64,000 nucleotides of DNA, taken from Cordylochernes scorpioides. Taxonomy: Eukaryota > Arthropoda > Arachnida > Pseudoscorpiones > Chernetidae. The notes under the pieces are model-generated. The model had not been told where the DNA came from, did not search any database, and was given only the letters and a program-made list of their open reading frames with translations. The translations under genes and the position numbers were made by a program. The stretch is from NCBI GenBank assembly GCA_030710605.1, contig CP092880.1, forward strand, positions 9,972,072 through 10,036,071. The letters run 5' to 3'. Below are positions 30,224-40,986 of this stretch, one piece after another (within the stretch, counting starts at the first letter, position 1; each line of letters begins with the position of its first letter).

Positions 30224-32206
30224 ACAACAACAACAAAAAAGCCTTTATTTAGGGTCACTGACCCTATACAGGATTCACCAGAGGTATGCATAAGAACAAA
30301 GCAGTGAGACAACGGAAATAGCGATATATACAGAGTAAAAAGAGAAAGAAAAAAAAAAAAAACAAGAAAAGGAAAAAAAAAAATAATAATAATAAGAAAG
30401 AGGGAAGCAAGAAATCAACACAAAAAGAGTAGCAGTAAGAAAGTGAGGAGTGAGTATCACTTGGCCTTCTTCTGAGATATGGACTTGTGGAAACCATAAA
30501 ACGCCGTAGCAATATACTTATTCTGGGTCATATTGTCAATTATTGATGGAAGTGAAGCACAGAGTTGCCCAGTTTTGAGCATAAGGGTTCTTCTTTCTTC
30601 TTTCAGAGCAGAGCAATCAAAAATATAGTGAGTGATTTCATTTTGTAGTTTTGAATTACAGAAGGTACAAGTCGGGTCCTCACCGCAGAGCATCTTGGTG
30701 TGGTTTTCTCTAAAAAAACTTGAAAGTATTCTAACTTGTGCGAGTAGTCTTACAACCGGGAAAGGAAAATCCCCTAAAAGGTATCCCTCCGTCATGAAAG
30801 ATATGTGAATGTCTTTGTAGTGAGAGTATAGCTTAGATTTATCCATTCTTGTAAGGTCGTTTTGTATAGATTGGTCTGCCGCTGTTTTTAAGAGCCCTGT
30901 AATCGCGCTCCTCAGCGTTTCAGGGTCATCACAGGAAACAAGTGCAGGGGATCCATTATCGTTAAGCAGATTAGTGAGCTTTTTAATGAAACCGATGGGT
31001 GTGCCCGAAGCATTAGAGAGTTCCCGTGTTCTATTAAAACATATACGTGGCAATCTGTCACTGCTCATATTCAACACCCGCAGCCAATACTTCAGGGTTA
31101 ATTTTAAGGCTGTTACACTCAATGAGATACGACCGGTTTCTAATCTGATTAGGTAACCTGGAGTGTATCTGGGCAGATTCAGGAACCTACGGATAAATAT
31201 GTCTTGTATATTGTCCAGTAAGTCTTTATGCTCTGTTGCCCATAATGGAGCGGCATACATCAGGACAGCTCTCACTATTGTATCAAAGAGTTTGATTGAT
31301 AAATTTATTGACTTTGCTTTTGATTTTATTAATATTGGGTGTGTGGCGTTAATTGCTGTAAGTGCTTTTCCTTTAAAGTAATTTGCCGGGTGAGTAGTTG
31401 TTATTGTTGGTGTCAGAGGGAATCCCAAGTATGTATATCTTGAAGTTATTGCTATGGGTTTATCATTCCAGAACCATCTATCCTTATTTGAGGGTTTACC
31501 TCCATTACGGAACACCATAATCTTTGACTTGGACTCATTTAGTGTCATTAAGTTCTCATCGAGATATTCTTTCAGTATTTTGATCTTCTTTTGGAGGTTT
31601 ATCCTGGACTCACCTATAATTGCTATGTCGTCGGCGTACAGCAATAAATGGATATCTCCAAATTCTGGCAAATTTACACTCGGCAGGTCTGAGTTATTAT
31701 AAATTTCGATTAAGTCCGTGATAAATAATATAAATAGCAGTGGGGAAAGTGGTTCTCCCTGGAGGACTCCCGAGTTTATCTTAATACTTTCCGTAAATGA
31801 TCCCTTCCATCTGATAGCTATAGTTGCTTGTTCGTAGTAACTTTTGATCGTACTTATGAATTGGTAACTTATGCCTAGGTTGTAAAGTTTTTTCCAAAGT
31901 AGTGAGTGGGGTACAGTATCAAATGCCTTCCTTAGATCGACAAAAAAGACATATAGTTTTCCCCTCTTTTTTCTTAATGATAGTTGGATTAAAGTAGTTA
32001 GTGTAAATATGTGGTCAATACATGATCTTTCTTTTCTAAATCCCGCTTGGTTTTCGGGTATAACCCTTCTTCCTTCGACCCATTCCTCCAGTCGTGATCT
32101 TAGGATTGATGTGAAAAGCTTTGATACATTGCTAATCAGTGCAATACCTCGGTAGTTGGAGGGGCTGTTCTTATAACCGTTTTTAAAGATTGGGTGTATA
32201 GTGATC
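30224..32206 (-). mobile_element. 5'-truncated non-LTR retrotransposon
   Basis: The perfect 10-bp duplication TTTTAATATT flanks 1983 bp. The minus-strand 3' end is TTTTTTGTTGTTGTTGT, a microsatellite-like tail. The reverse transcriptase frame runs uninterrupted from the truncated 5' end to 30457. The intact frame and perfect duplication imply a recent insertion. Confidence 0.9.
30457..32206 (-). pseudogene. LINE reverse transcriptase, N-terminally truncated
   Basis: About 583 codons remain open with no natural start, because the insertion begins inside the RT fingers. Conserved blocks in order are HPIFKNGYKNSPSNYRGIAL, AGFRKERSCIDH, YVFFVDLRKAFDTV (first catalytic Asp), NSGVLQGEPLSPLLF and LLLYADDIAI (catalytic Asp pair). 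A C-terminal Cys/His motif CTFCNSKLQNEITHYIFDC follows near 30640-30680. No endonuclease or RNase H remains. It is typical of Jockey/CR1-group elements; the clade is uncertain. It cannot move unaided without its N-terminus. Confidence 0.85.
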
Positions 32207-32216
32207 TTTTAATATT

Positions 32217-32599
32217 AAACCTTTTACATACACAAGGGGAATAATGAATATTTACAAAACCTATGTGACATTAATATAATCCTAGAGTTCGCTTTTCAGT
32301 GTCCACTGCTCACCTCTGTAAAACCTTTTTATCTGTAAAGTTGTATATAAACAACAATGAACTGTTGAAATTATAATTTTAAAATGGTCAAATTATTGGA
32401 AGTGTCAAGAATTACTGAGTTGTCAATTTATATATATAAAAACAAAATAGCCATATCCTGAACACTGACATGAGTCTTTTTATATGACGCTTTGCCTTCT
32501 AAATTGCTAATGTAAGCAGTCAGGAAATGCCATTTTTGTGTTTTTAATATCAACATTTGACCTTTTTTATATATTTTTTCACACACACACATATATATA
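32217..32599. other. AT-rich sequence without recognised features
   Basis: No gene or repeat shared elsewhere was recognised, apart from a short CA/TA microsatellite at 32580-32600. Confidence 0.5.
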
Positions 32600-32776
32600 T
32601 ACAGTAGAACCTCCCTGTAAAGTACAATACCTAATTGCAGAGCCAAAGTATCCTTTAGGGAGAGATATCCTCTTACCAGATAGTTACTAAATAGCAAATA
32701 TGGTAGATGAGGCACAATTTGGATTGTAGATTATAAACACAAGGTAATAAGACCAAATCCAAATAAATAAATAGTG

Positions 32777-32816
32777 TGTGACGTTTCGGTAACAGCGTTG
32801 TTACCATCTTCAGACA
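32777..32816 (-). ncRNA. Hammerhead-ribozyme-like motif (family 1)
   Basis: Minus strand: TGT, CTGAAGA, extra T, perfect 7-bp stem GGTAACA/TGTTACC with ACGC loop, GAAAC, GTC, ACA. One of the best-preserved copies. Confidence 0.45.
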
Positions 32817-32833
32817 AAAGTACTGAAATTCTT

Positions 32834-32873
32834 TGTCTGAAGATGGTAACAAGGCTGTTACCGAAACGTCACA
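32834..32873 (+). ncRNA. Hammerhead-ribozyme-like motif (family 1), facing copy
   Basis: Plus-strand counterpart in the other arm: TGT, CTGAAGA, extra T, GGTAACA-AGGC-TGTTACC, GAAAC, GTC, ACA. The two arms can also pair with each other over their whole length. Confidence 0.45.
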
Positions 32874-33384
32874 CACTATTTATTTATTTGGATTTGGTCT
32901 TATTACCTTGAGTAAATATGGTAATTTTGCAAATAAAAACTGTCCATCGTAAAGAGGTGTCCTCTTACCGGAGAGTTACTAAATAGCATAAATGATAATT
33001 TTTGCAAATGAAAACTGTCATTTGTAGAGAGATGTCCTCTGATGGAATTCACTTTCAATCTTTAATGTTATTTTTAACTAGTTTACTATAACCATTCACA
33101 GAGAAAAAGGAATGAATCCAGTGCAAATTCACTTTTGTGCATTTTTTCACATTTACAAAGTGTTAAAAAAAAGGATATGCTATAATAATAAATAAATATA
33201 ATTTGCTCAAACAAAGATTTTTTTTGCTTTAACATATAAAAATAGCAATTCTCCTGTAAAAGGACACCTCTCTGTAAAGAACACTTTGGCTCTGCAACTA
33301 AGTTTTGTCCTTAACAGGGAGGTTCTGCTGTATTTTTAAACTTGAGTTAAGTCATTTAATTAAATTTGGGGCAACATATCCTGC

Positions 33385-33547
33385 TACAGTAGAACTTCCA
33401 TGAGAGGACACCTCTTTACAAAGGACAGTCTTCATTTGCAAAATTACCATTTTTACTATTTAGTAGCTCTCTGGTAAAAGGACATCTCTCCCTAAAAGAC
33501 ACTTTGGCTCTGCAATTAGGTGTCCTTTACAGAGAGGTTCTGCTGTA
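33385..33547. repeat. Pogo-like MITE, complete copy
   Basis: TACAGTAGAACTTCCATGAG to GAGAGGTTCTGCTGTA, 163 bp, with internal GGACACCTCTTTACAAAGGA and ACACTTTGGCTCTGCAATTA. A half copy precedes it at about 33245-33335. Non-coding. Confidence 0.8.
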
Positions 33548-33707
33548 TTTACAAAATTTAAAGAACACTATTTTTGTGTTGGAAGAATTGACCATAACAC
33601 TTCCTGATATGAGTCCTTGAGAGACCCGGGCTTGCGATATTTTTTGGAAGGTCTCTCACAGGAGAATCTAATGTATGTATTTTACAATATGGCTAACTGA
33701 AATATAT

Positions 33708-34029
33708 TGTCATAACCATAATATACATAGGCAGTAAATGTAAATAATACATCTGTAGCTTGGCAAGCCTTGTGTACCTAAGCCCTGATAGATGGCACAC
33801 ACTCTAGGCTGGATGTTTGTAAATATTAGCCGCCATCTTTTACGGAAGCTGATCACTAGCTGTTTGGTTCTTTAAAAATACTTCCTTAATTAATTATTAT
33901 TTTTATCCATTCAACTTAGTTTATCTATTCTTCTTTGTTATCTCTCAAATTATTTAACTGTTTAAGCTCTCATCTGATAAATTATTATTCTTTTCTACCC
34001 AAACAACTCTTCACCTTCATTACCCTACA
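33708..34029. repeat. Solo LTR (TGTCATAA family)
   Basis: TGTCATAACC to CCCTACA, flanked by ATAT on both sides (33704-33707 and 34030-34033). Aligns with the interrupted copy at 26246-27185 (shared AGATGGC, CCGCCATCTTT and TTATTTTTATCCATT blocks). Confidence 0.65.
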
Positions 34030-34033
34030 ATAT

Positions 34034-34849
34034 GCTACACATTTTTTATAATAACCAATTGTCTCTCGCTTTCTACTGAACAAGTTTTTCTATTTAGGTA
34101 TTTAAAATTGTGTAATACCTGAAAATCAAATTTGAAATGTCAAATATTTTAAAACAAAATCTTAATTTGCTTTCAAAATATTATTTTCGTAATGTCTTTT
34201 GTTAAAATTGATTGTATATTTCAAAATAATAAACAATAATGACAATTATATGGTAATCTAATTTTATATTATAGATTTTAAAAATATGACTTTCGTATTT
34301 TACGCTTTGAGGAAAAATTATGAAAAATTAGTGTGGTATATTTATTTTTTTAGAAAATAAATCATATTCACAGAAACATTTTATCGTACGTACCAGTTTT
34401 CTTCAAAGTTTTAGATAAAGAAAAGAAGAACCAAACTATGCAAAATCCAGACGACGGGCTGCTAGACTTTATTTTGATTTGTTTGTGCATTATAGCCAAA
34501 CAAAAATTTGCTTTTATTTTTAAAATAAAAATTGTTCTAAGAGGAATAATTAAATTTTTAATGTATCATAAAAATGCGCTAAATATTTTTATTAGTATTA
34601 TTTTCGATAAAATTTTATTACAAGTAGAGCTTATATTGTTCTCTGAACCAATATTTAAAAATATATATTTTTTATGAATCATTAAAAAAATATCGCTATC
34701 GCTAATCATAAATTCCGCTCAAGGAGCCTGGGTTACCTTTATGTTACTGTTACTTAAATAAATTGGCGTGATATTCTGAGCTTTGTCTTTCCTAATTTTC
34801 TATGTGACATTTTTGTGGAGATGCTGGGTAGATTAGGGAAGACAAACTG
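34034..34849. other. Very AT-rich sequence without recognised features
   Basis: The frame at 34438-34677 is Ile/Leu/Phe-rich because of base composition and has no recognised motif. No repeat was identified. Confidence 0.5.
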
Positions 34850-35398
34850 AAGATCGCCTAGGAGACCTTAAGGCATGTATGCTATATTTTCCAGCTACTG
34901 GCTCCATGATTCAACCTGTTGAAGGCCTGATCTCTCAATTGTTTCTGGCCAAAATTCTTTAGGGTTACTATTCTAGTAATGTCTTCCTCTATGTTTTCAC
35001 TACAACTTAGACGATTTCTTGATAAACAGTCTACGTCTTGGTGTTTCCTTCCAGTTTTATACACAACAGTGACATCAAACTCTTCAACAGAAGAGCCAAT
35101 CTTGCTAATCTTCCATATGGGTCCTTGAGATTAGTCAGTCAGCAGAAAGAGTGATGATCAGTCACAATATTGAATTGGCGCCTAAAAACAAATGGCAGTA
35201 ATTTGTTGATAGCCCAAATTATGGCAAGGTATACTATTTCAGTCTTCAAATAATTTATTTAGGCCTTATTTAGTGTTCTAGATGCGAAAGCAATTTCTCT
35301 TTTCTTTTCATTTTTGATCTTCCTTAAGAATGCTCCTATTCATAGTTACTTGTTTGCGTTAGTGCTATCCTCTGTTGGGGATGTATAATCAAAACGTC
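34850..35398 (-). pseudogene. Old gypsy element, RNase H segment (outermost nest layer)
   Basis: Minus-strand pieces show IAFASRTLNKA, TDHHSFC, LTNLKDPYGRLAR and YKTGRKHQDVDCLSR, i.e. the RNase H and tether region of a gypsy pol, broken by many stops and shifts. The sequence continues across the younger gypsy insertion into 39834-40166 (RT) and across the copia into 52388-54540 (gag), so this is the outermost and oldest element of the nest. Confidence 0.7.
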
Positions 35399-35403
35399 CC
35401 AGG

Positions 35404-35605
35404 TGTTTTGTTTCTTTATAAATCAGGATGCAGAGATGAACAATTATTTATATTTATTTTAAGAGAGGTAACTTCCTAACTTATGGCTTATTTATCATTT
35501 ATTTATTTACAGCCTAACTCGAGCTGTTTCTATCTCAAACATAAACAAACATGATGATAATTACTCTTTCATTTAAATTCTCTGAATATTTACAATTACA
35601 TCACA
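35404..35605 (-). repeat. Gypsy LTR (3' on minus strand)
   Basis: Begins TGTTTTGTTTCTTTA and ends TTACATCACA. Confidence 0.9.
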
Positions 35606-35694
35606 TCTCCCCTCATAGAGATTAGCTCTAGTCATCTCCAAAATGCCTGGGTGAGTCCTATAAAGTGCTTCTTTAGGAGATGTTGATAAATCGG

Positions 35695-35915
35695 TCACAT
35701 CGTAGGAGCACCTGAAGTGTGTGTGTTGGCTTCTGGGTAATTTATATATGGCTCTTCGTCTGGCTCGAAGTGTGGAGACCCTGGAGACCTCTGACCAGTA
35801 GGAAGTAGATGGAAGCGATTTCTTCTAACTCTTCCTCTCGATGTATCGACCATATATGATCTAGGAGTATCTGCCTTGGAAATGATGACTCCGGAAGGTC
35901 CGTCAGCCAAACTCG
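35695..35915 (-). pseudogene. Out-of-frame C-terminal tail of gypsy pol
   Basis: This frame continues the expected end of pol (SYMVDTSRGRVRRNRFHLLP), but it is shifted by one base from the main frame near 35915. The main ORF therefore reads a different, meaningless C-terminus. A small loss beside the VWL motif is the likely cause. Confidence 0.65.
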
Positions 35916-38900
35916 ATCATTTACTTCCAATGGAGGGAGTTCTCGTACTCCTTTTGCTCGATCAAAGTAGTATTTTTGTTTTTCCCTTTGAATAGCCTCT
36001 TGATTTTTCAGATTCTTTAGATTGGTTGGTTGGTGTTGTTTCGTTGGTGTTGGAATGGTGGTGCGAATCCGCCGTCCCATGCTAAGTTCTGCTGGGCTGA
36101 AGCCATTTGCAAGTGGTGTAGCTCGATATGCCAGCAAAGCCAGATAGGGATCTTTTGACTTGCCAATTCTTTCTTTAACAATTTTTACAAAAGATTCTAT
36201 GAAGCCGTTACTCTGCGGGTATCTTGGACTGGAGGTGACATGAGTAAATCCGTAATCTTGGGCAAATTCTTTAAATAGTGATCCGAACTGGGGACCATTG
36301 TCACTCCGCACCTCCAAAGGAATTCCGTGCCTTGCAAAGATGGACTTACAGTGGACTATTACAGAAGCTGATGTCATGTCCTCTAATCTTGCAATTTCTG
36401 GGTATCTTGAATAATAGTCAGTTATTAACAAATAGTTTTGGCCCTTTAGTGTAAAGAGGTCAACCCCAACTTTCTCCCAAGGACAACTTGGAAGCTCTGA
36501 GGGTAACAGTGGCTGATGTCGATTTGTTCTTTCCTCAATACACATAGGGCATGTTCGGACCATCTCCTCAATTTTGCTTGTGATCTGGGGCCACCAGACG
36601 GATCCTTTGGCCCTTTCACGACATTTCACTATCCCAAGGTGTCCTTCATGGATTCTTTGGAGCAACCCTTTCCTGATATTCTCTGGGATAACGTATCTTG
36701 ACCCTTTCAGGAGAATACCATTCTCAACGGAGAAATCATCCTTTGCTGGCCAATATTGACTTTCGGACATGGAGACATTTGTTCTCTCCGGCCATCCTTC
36801 CTGGGTGTATTTAATAATATTTTGTATAATCTGGTCTTTGTCTTGACTTTCTTTTATTTCCTTTACTCGGACATCAGATATGGGCATAAATGAGACAACC
36901 TGTTGAACGTAGGCACATAACTCCTCCTCCAATTCCTGAGTCCCGACTTTCATCCTAGGTGATCTAGATAGCGCATCCGCCACTATCAAGTTCTTTCCTG
37001 GCGTATGTACGATCTTATACGAATATCTCATAATCCGTAGTCTCAATCTCTGAATCCTAGGTGTGAGATCATCGATGTTTTTGGAAGTAAAGATCGGTAC
37101 TAGTGGTTTGCGGTCGGTTTCAAGAGTGATCACCAGGCCTTGGATGTATTGCTTGAATTTCTCACAAGCCCAGGTGATAGCCAGCGCCTCTTTTTCGATT
37201 TGAGCATAACGCTTTTCTGCTTCAGAGAGCGTTCTAGAAGCATATGCGATGACTTGTCTCAGTCCATCTTTCGTTTGCCAAATTACTGCGCCTAGCCCAA
37301 AAGATGAAGCATCGGCTGATACTGTGATAGGCAAAGAAGGATCATACAAGGCTAGCCCTTGCGCAGAAGTAAGACTTTTCTTTATTTGGTCAAATGCCCG
37401 ATCTTGATCATCTTCCCAAATCCATTCTTCTTTCTTTGACAGTAACTTGTTCAATGGATGCGATATCTCCGCTAAGTTGGGGACAAATCTAGCTGAAAAA
37501 TTTACCATTCCTAAAAATTGTTTTAGTTCCTTGACAGATCTCGGTTTGGGAAACTCCAGTATAGCTCGTTTTCTTTTGGGGTCTACTTGAATCCCGTTAG
37601 GATCAATTTGATGACCTAAAAACTTAATAGTTGTAACTGCAAATTTGCATTTATCCTTGTTCAAGGTAAGGCCCGATTTAGAAAGTCTTGTTAATACTGT
37701 TTCGAGTCTTTTATCATGTTCTTCTTGGCATGAACCATAAACCAATATATCATCCATATGGCATAGAGTTCCTTCCAGTCCTTCCAATATTTGACCCATT
37801 CTTTTCTGAAAAATTTCCGGAGCGGAAGAGATACCGAAAGGTACCCTCTTAAACCGAAATCTCCCAAATGGAGTGATAAATGTGGTAAGTGCTGACGACT
37901 CTGAAGACAGTGGTATTTGCCAGAATCCACTATTGGCATCCAACTTTGTGAATAATTTAGCTCCTTTCAACTGGGCTAGCGTATGTTCTACCACCGGGAT
38001 GGGTGTATTTCCCTTAGAATATTTTGATTGAGTATCGAGAGATCGACACATATTCTTAATTTTCCCCGAAGGTTTTGCAACGAGAACCATGGGCGAACAC
38101 CATTCAGAAGAACCCTCAACTTTTTCAATTACGCCATTTGATGTCATTCTCTCCAGTTCCATTTGAAGTTCTTTCATTAGAGGTATAGGTACTCTTCTTG
38201 GTGTATATATCGAATAAGGTTTTGCCCCTTCTTTCAACTTTATTTCGTACGGAATATCTATTTTTCCCAGTCCAGTAAATAACTTAGGAAATTTGAGCAT
38301 TGGGTCTAGCTTGGTAGGAGCATGATCTTCGACAATATTTATATTCCTAACGAGACCTAGGATCTCGCTAGCCCTACAGCTTAGTAAAGGTCGGGCAACC
38401 CCTTTAACGATGTAGATGCTCTCTTCGCACTTCTGCCTTTTTGATTCCAAAAAAGCCTGGAACATTCCATTTACCTCTATCTTCTTGGAAACAGCAAAAT
38501 GATTCTTATCGGCCTTCTCCGTCTTAAGGTATCCAAAATGTTGTATGTAAATCTCTTCTGGCATAACCGAAACCTCTGCTCCTGTATCGATTTTAAATTT
38601 TATTGGCTGGTCATTCACCTTTATCACTTCACACCACTTATCTTCCGCATTCTCCTGCTTTCCCACTATTCCAATGAATGCATTATTTTGGGAGCTTGAT
38701 ACTTCTTGTATGGTTTTAGTGTGACAAACCTTGGCAAAATGACCTTTCTTTCTGCACTTGTTGCAAATAGCATCCTTAGCAGGACATTGTTCTTTCGAAT
38801 GTCCTTGGTAATATCCACATTGGAAACATTTACGTTTCTCATTAGAAGACCATCCTTGATGATTCTTTGGAAAATTAGAATTGTACGTTTTTGTACCTTT

Positions 38901-39191
38901 CATTCTTGTTTTCTGAAAAATTGTGCCATTTCTCCCTCCTTTCTTGTCTATTGCATCCACGTTCCGATTTTCAGTGTCTTGTCTAATTTCTTTTTGTTGA
39001 TTTTTCACACTTTCTGATTGGCGCACTATCTGGATTGCCTTCTCCAAGGTTAGTTCCGATTCCAACTGTAATTTCCCAGAAAGATTAAAGTTTTTCACTC
39101 CAACTACTAACCGATCCCTGATCATCTCTTCTTTTAAGATACCATAGTTGCAGTTCTCTGCCATATATAATGCAGTTCTCTGCTCTTTCAT
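35742..39191 (-). pseudogene. Gypsy gag (C-terminal part)-pol polyprotein
   Basis: The 1149-codon frame starts within gag. Two zinc knuckles (CFQCGYYQGHSKEQC and CNKCRKKGHFAKVC) lie at residues 122-156. The protease loop IDTGAEVSVM has Asp 202. RT has FTKLDANSGFWQIPL (Asp 418) and CHMDDILVYG (Asp 480-481). RNase H contains SADASSFGLGAVIW. The integrase has an HHCC start and the triad in VDLF, SDNGPQF and GFIESF. The RT segment before TPIPVVEHTLAQL is locally scrambled, as if by compensating shifts. With gag broken upstream and the C-terminus shifted, this copy is probably inactive despite its long frame. The first ATG here is not a natural start. Confidence 0.85.
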
Positions 39192-39426
39192 ATATAACGT
39201 TTCTTTTTCCTATAAAACAGTTTTGGAATTTGGACACTACAAGTTTATAGTCATTATTTTGTGCTTCACTTAAATTAAATAAAATAAAAATTTCTTCTGC
39301 CTTATCGCCCATAATGTAAACCAGAGCATTTACTTGTTCATTCTCACTTTTTTTCTGAAAGTCCTGAAGCGATTCTATATCTTTGAAATATTTTGAACCA
39401 TATCGGCCATTCATTAGGTTTACCAA
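39085..39426 (-). pseudogene. Gypsy gag N-terminal part, frame-disrupted
   Basis: 113 codons from ATG at 39426 hold the capsid-like helices (YIMGDKAEEIFILFNLSEAQ, VVSKFQNCFIGKRNVIYERA). Just after ERA a deletion joined two short repeats (near 39160-39210, GCAGTTCTCTGC twice) and shifted the frame, so gag no longer continues into the zinc knuckles. It overlaps the pol frame by about 100 bases. Confidence 0.75.
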
Positions 39427-39626
39427 AATTAAACCCTTCTGGAGCAGAAATTTGCATATAATTAGCCTTTTTTTTTTCTTTTAAAAAAATAATTTACTTA
39501 TATTTCAACTTATAATTTTAAAATAATTGCTTTTACGCTTTCTTTTCCACGCGGTTAGGCTTAGCTTAGCTCGTTATAAAATTTACTTACAGCTTTAGGC
39601 TTCTTTTCCTTTTACCGCTGCCACCA

Positions 39627-39828
39627 TGTTTTGTTTCTTTATAAATCAGGATGCAGAGATGAACAATTATTTATATTTATTTTAAGAGAGGGAACTTCCT
39701 AACTTATGGCTTATTTATCATTTATTTATTTACAGCCTAACTCGAGCTGTTTCTATCTCAAACATAAACAAACATGATGATAATTACTCTTTCATTTAAA
39801 TTCTCTGAATATTTACAATTACATCACA
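39627..39828 (-). repeat. Gypsy LTR (5' on minus strand)
   Basis: Partner of 35404-35605, followed by CCAGG. Confidence 0.9.
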
Positions 39829-39833
39829 CCAGG

Positions 39834-40166
39834 GTAGGTTTGAAAATTAGCGCTGACCTGAGATCTTTAAATGAACGCTGCTCTTCTTTGTCCAACAAAA
39901 TTTTGTACCTTTTTTTAAAAGGGAATTCAAGGGTTGGACTATTGGGCATAATTGGATATGAACGGCGAGACGTACTCCATTTTCACTAACTTCATCTTCC
40001 AAAAGGTAAAAGTTTTTGACATGTATTTTGACAAATATTTAGACCTAAACCAGCTTTATTTAGACAGCTCAATACCAGATGGAGACGTCCTTAAGTGTTC
40101 TTCAAAATCAATTGATAAGATGATGATATGATCAAGATAGCAAATGCAGATTGTCCACTTAAGACC
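39834..40166 (-). pseudogene. Old gypsy element, reverse transcriptase segment
   Basis: On the minus strand CYLDHIIILSIDFEEHL near 40080-40140 matches the gypsy RT active-site block (Y-x-D-D-I-I-I-F-S), with His replacing the second Asp. Further RT thumb-like pieces follow with stops. It is flanked by the younger gypsy on one side and the copia on the other. Confidence 0.65.
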
Positions 40167-40369
40167 TGTTGGAATAAGCGATCCAAAGATTGGCGTGGAG
40201 CCAATGGCGTGGGGGATCCACCAATCAACGGCCGCGGCGGCGCTGCGGTCGACGTCAACACATACCTACTTACTTGCCTTTAGAATGTTGTTATTTTAAC
40301 ATCTTGTTTTAAGTTACTTTGTTTAATAAATAATCCTTTTATTCCTTGATTCAATCTCAAACTTCAACA
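40167..40369 (+). repeat. Copia 5' LTR
   Basis: Starts TGTTGGAATAAGC and ends ACTTCAACA. It has a 14-bp duplication-like insertion (AGCCAATGGCGTGG) absent from the 3' LTR. Confidence 0.9.
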
Positions 40370-40384
40370 GGTTATGGGCCCAGC
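40370..40384 (+). promoter_or_regulatory. Copia primer-binding site (half initiator tRNA type)
   Basis: GGTTATGGGCCCAGC directly follows the 5' LTR. Drosophila copia has nearly the same sequence here and primes from an internally cleaved initiator tRNA-Met rather than from its 3' end. I infer the same primer for this element. Confidence 0.75.
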
Positions 40385-40516
40385 ACGCTTCCACTGCGCC
40401 TAAAAGGATTAACCGCCAGCAGTGAGTAAGCCTTTGTTTTGCTCGAAGTTTAGGCGTCAACCGCCAACCATAACCCTAGTTTCTTTTTGTCGTTGGCCGA
40501 TTCCAAGACAAAGAAG

Positions 40517-40659
40517 ATGAGCGAAGATTGTCTTTCAAGGATTAAAGTTTTTAATGGTGAAAACTTTTCACTATGGAAATTCCAATTCAGGCTTCTTATG
40601 GAACAACAAAAATTACTAGAATTATTGGAAGGCTCAGAAATAAAGCCGAATGTTGTTTC
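40517..40659 (+). pseudogene. Copia gag, N-terminal piece
   Basis: ATG at 40517 opens a frame with FNGENFSLWKFQFRLLMEQ, the typical start of copia gag. It is interrupted at 40659 by the gypsy insertion and continues in the copia sequence after 45186. Confidence 0.8.
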
Positions 40660-40867
40660 TGTGATGTATTGGCGGATTAATTTAATATTTGTTTTTATTT
40701 ATTTGTTGTCACAGAGTTGATGATGATAATTGTGTATATATGTATATATATAGTGTTTGTGTTTTGAGCAGTCAATCATTTTTCTAGTATGGAATAGTTT
40801 TAACTTGTTTGTTTATTGGAATTAAAAAGTTATACTATTTTCAAGTCTTATCTTTGGAATCATTGCA
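40660..40867 (+). repeat. Gypsy 5' LTR
   Basis: TGTGATGTATTGG to GGAATCATTGCA. Confidence 0.9.
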
Positions 40868-40986
40868 TTGGCGACGAGTTTAGAGTAAGAACCCGAGCGA
40901 TGGTATAGCGGAATATGAATAATTTTGTTTAAATATTAATAAAGAAGTAATAAGTTATTGGAAATTTACATAAGAAAAATTATTTC

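Larger units (their letters stand above)
32706..32913 (-). repeat. Hammerhead-like family 1 repeat with 10-bp target duplication
   Basis: AAATATGGTA at 32696-32705 and 32914-32923 flanks a 208-bp palindrome with arms 32706-32820 and 32830-32913. The left end is near-complete (GAGGCACAATTTGG) and the right end is truncated (CTTATTACCTTGAG). Both arms retain a complete hammerhead-like core. Confidence 0.85.
32600..33050. repeat. Pogo-like MITE interrupted by family 1 repeat
   Basis: Starts TACAGTAGAACCTCCCTG. Resumes after the insertion with ATTTTGCAAATAAAAACTG and contains a second partial unit (GTCCTCTTACCGGAGAGTTA). The expected right terminal repeat is missing. Confidence 0.65.
35404..39828 (-). 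mobile_element. Gypsy LTR retrotransposon, young, slightly damaged
   Basis: 202-bp LTRs at 35404-35605 and 39627-39828 appear to differ at a single base (GAGAGGTAAC versus GAGAGGGAAC). The 5-bp duplication CCAGG lies at 35399-35403 and 39829-39833. The minus-strand interior codes gag and pol. It inserted into the older gypsy. Total length is 4425 bp. Confidence 0.95.

Noticed and set aside
34438..34677. 79-codon plus-strand frame, hydrophobic
   Set aside because: Ile/Leu/Phe/Lys content is explained by extreme AT richness. No motif, no splice context.
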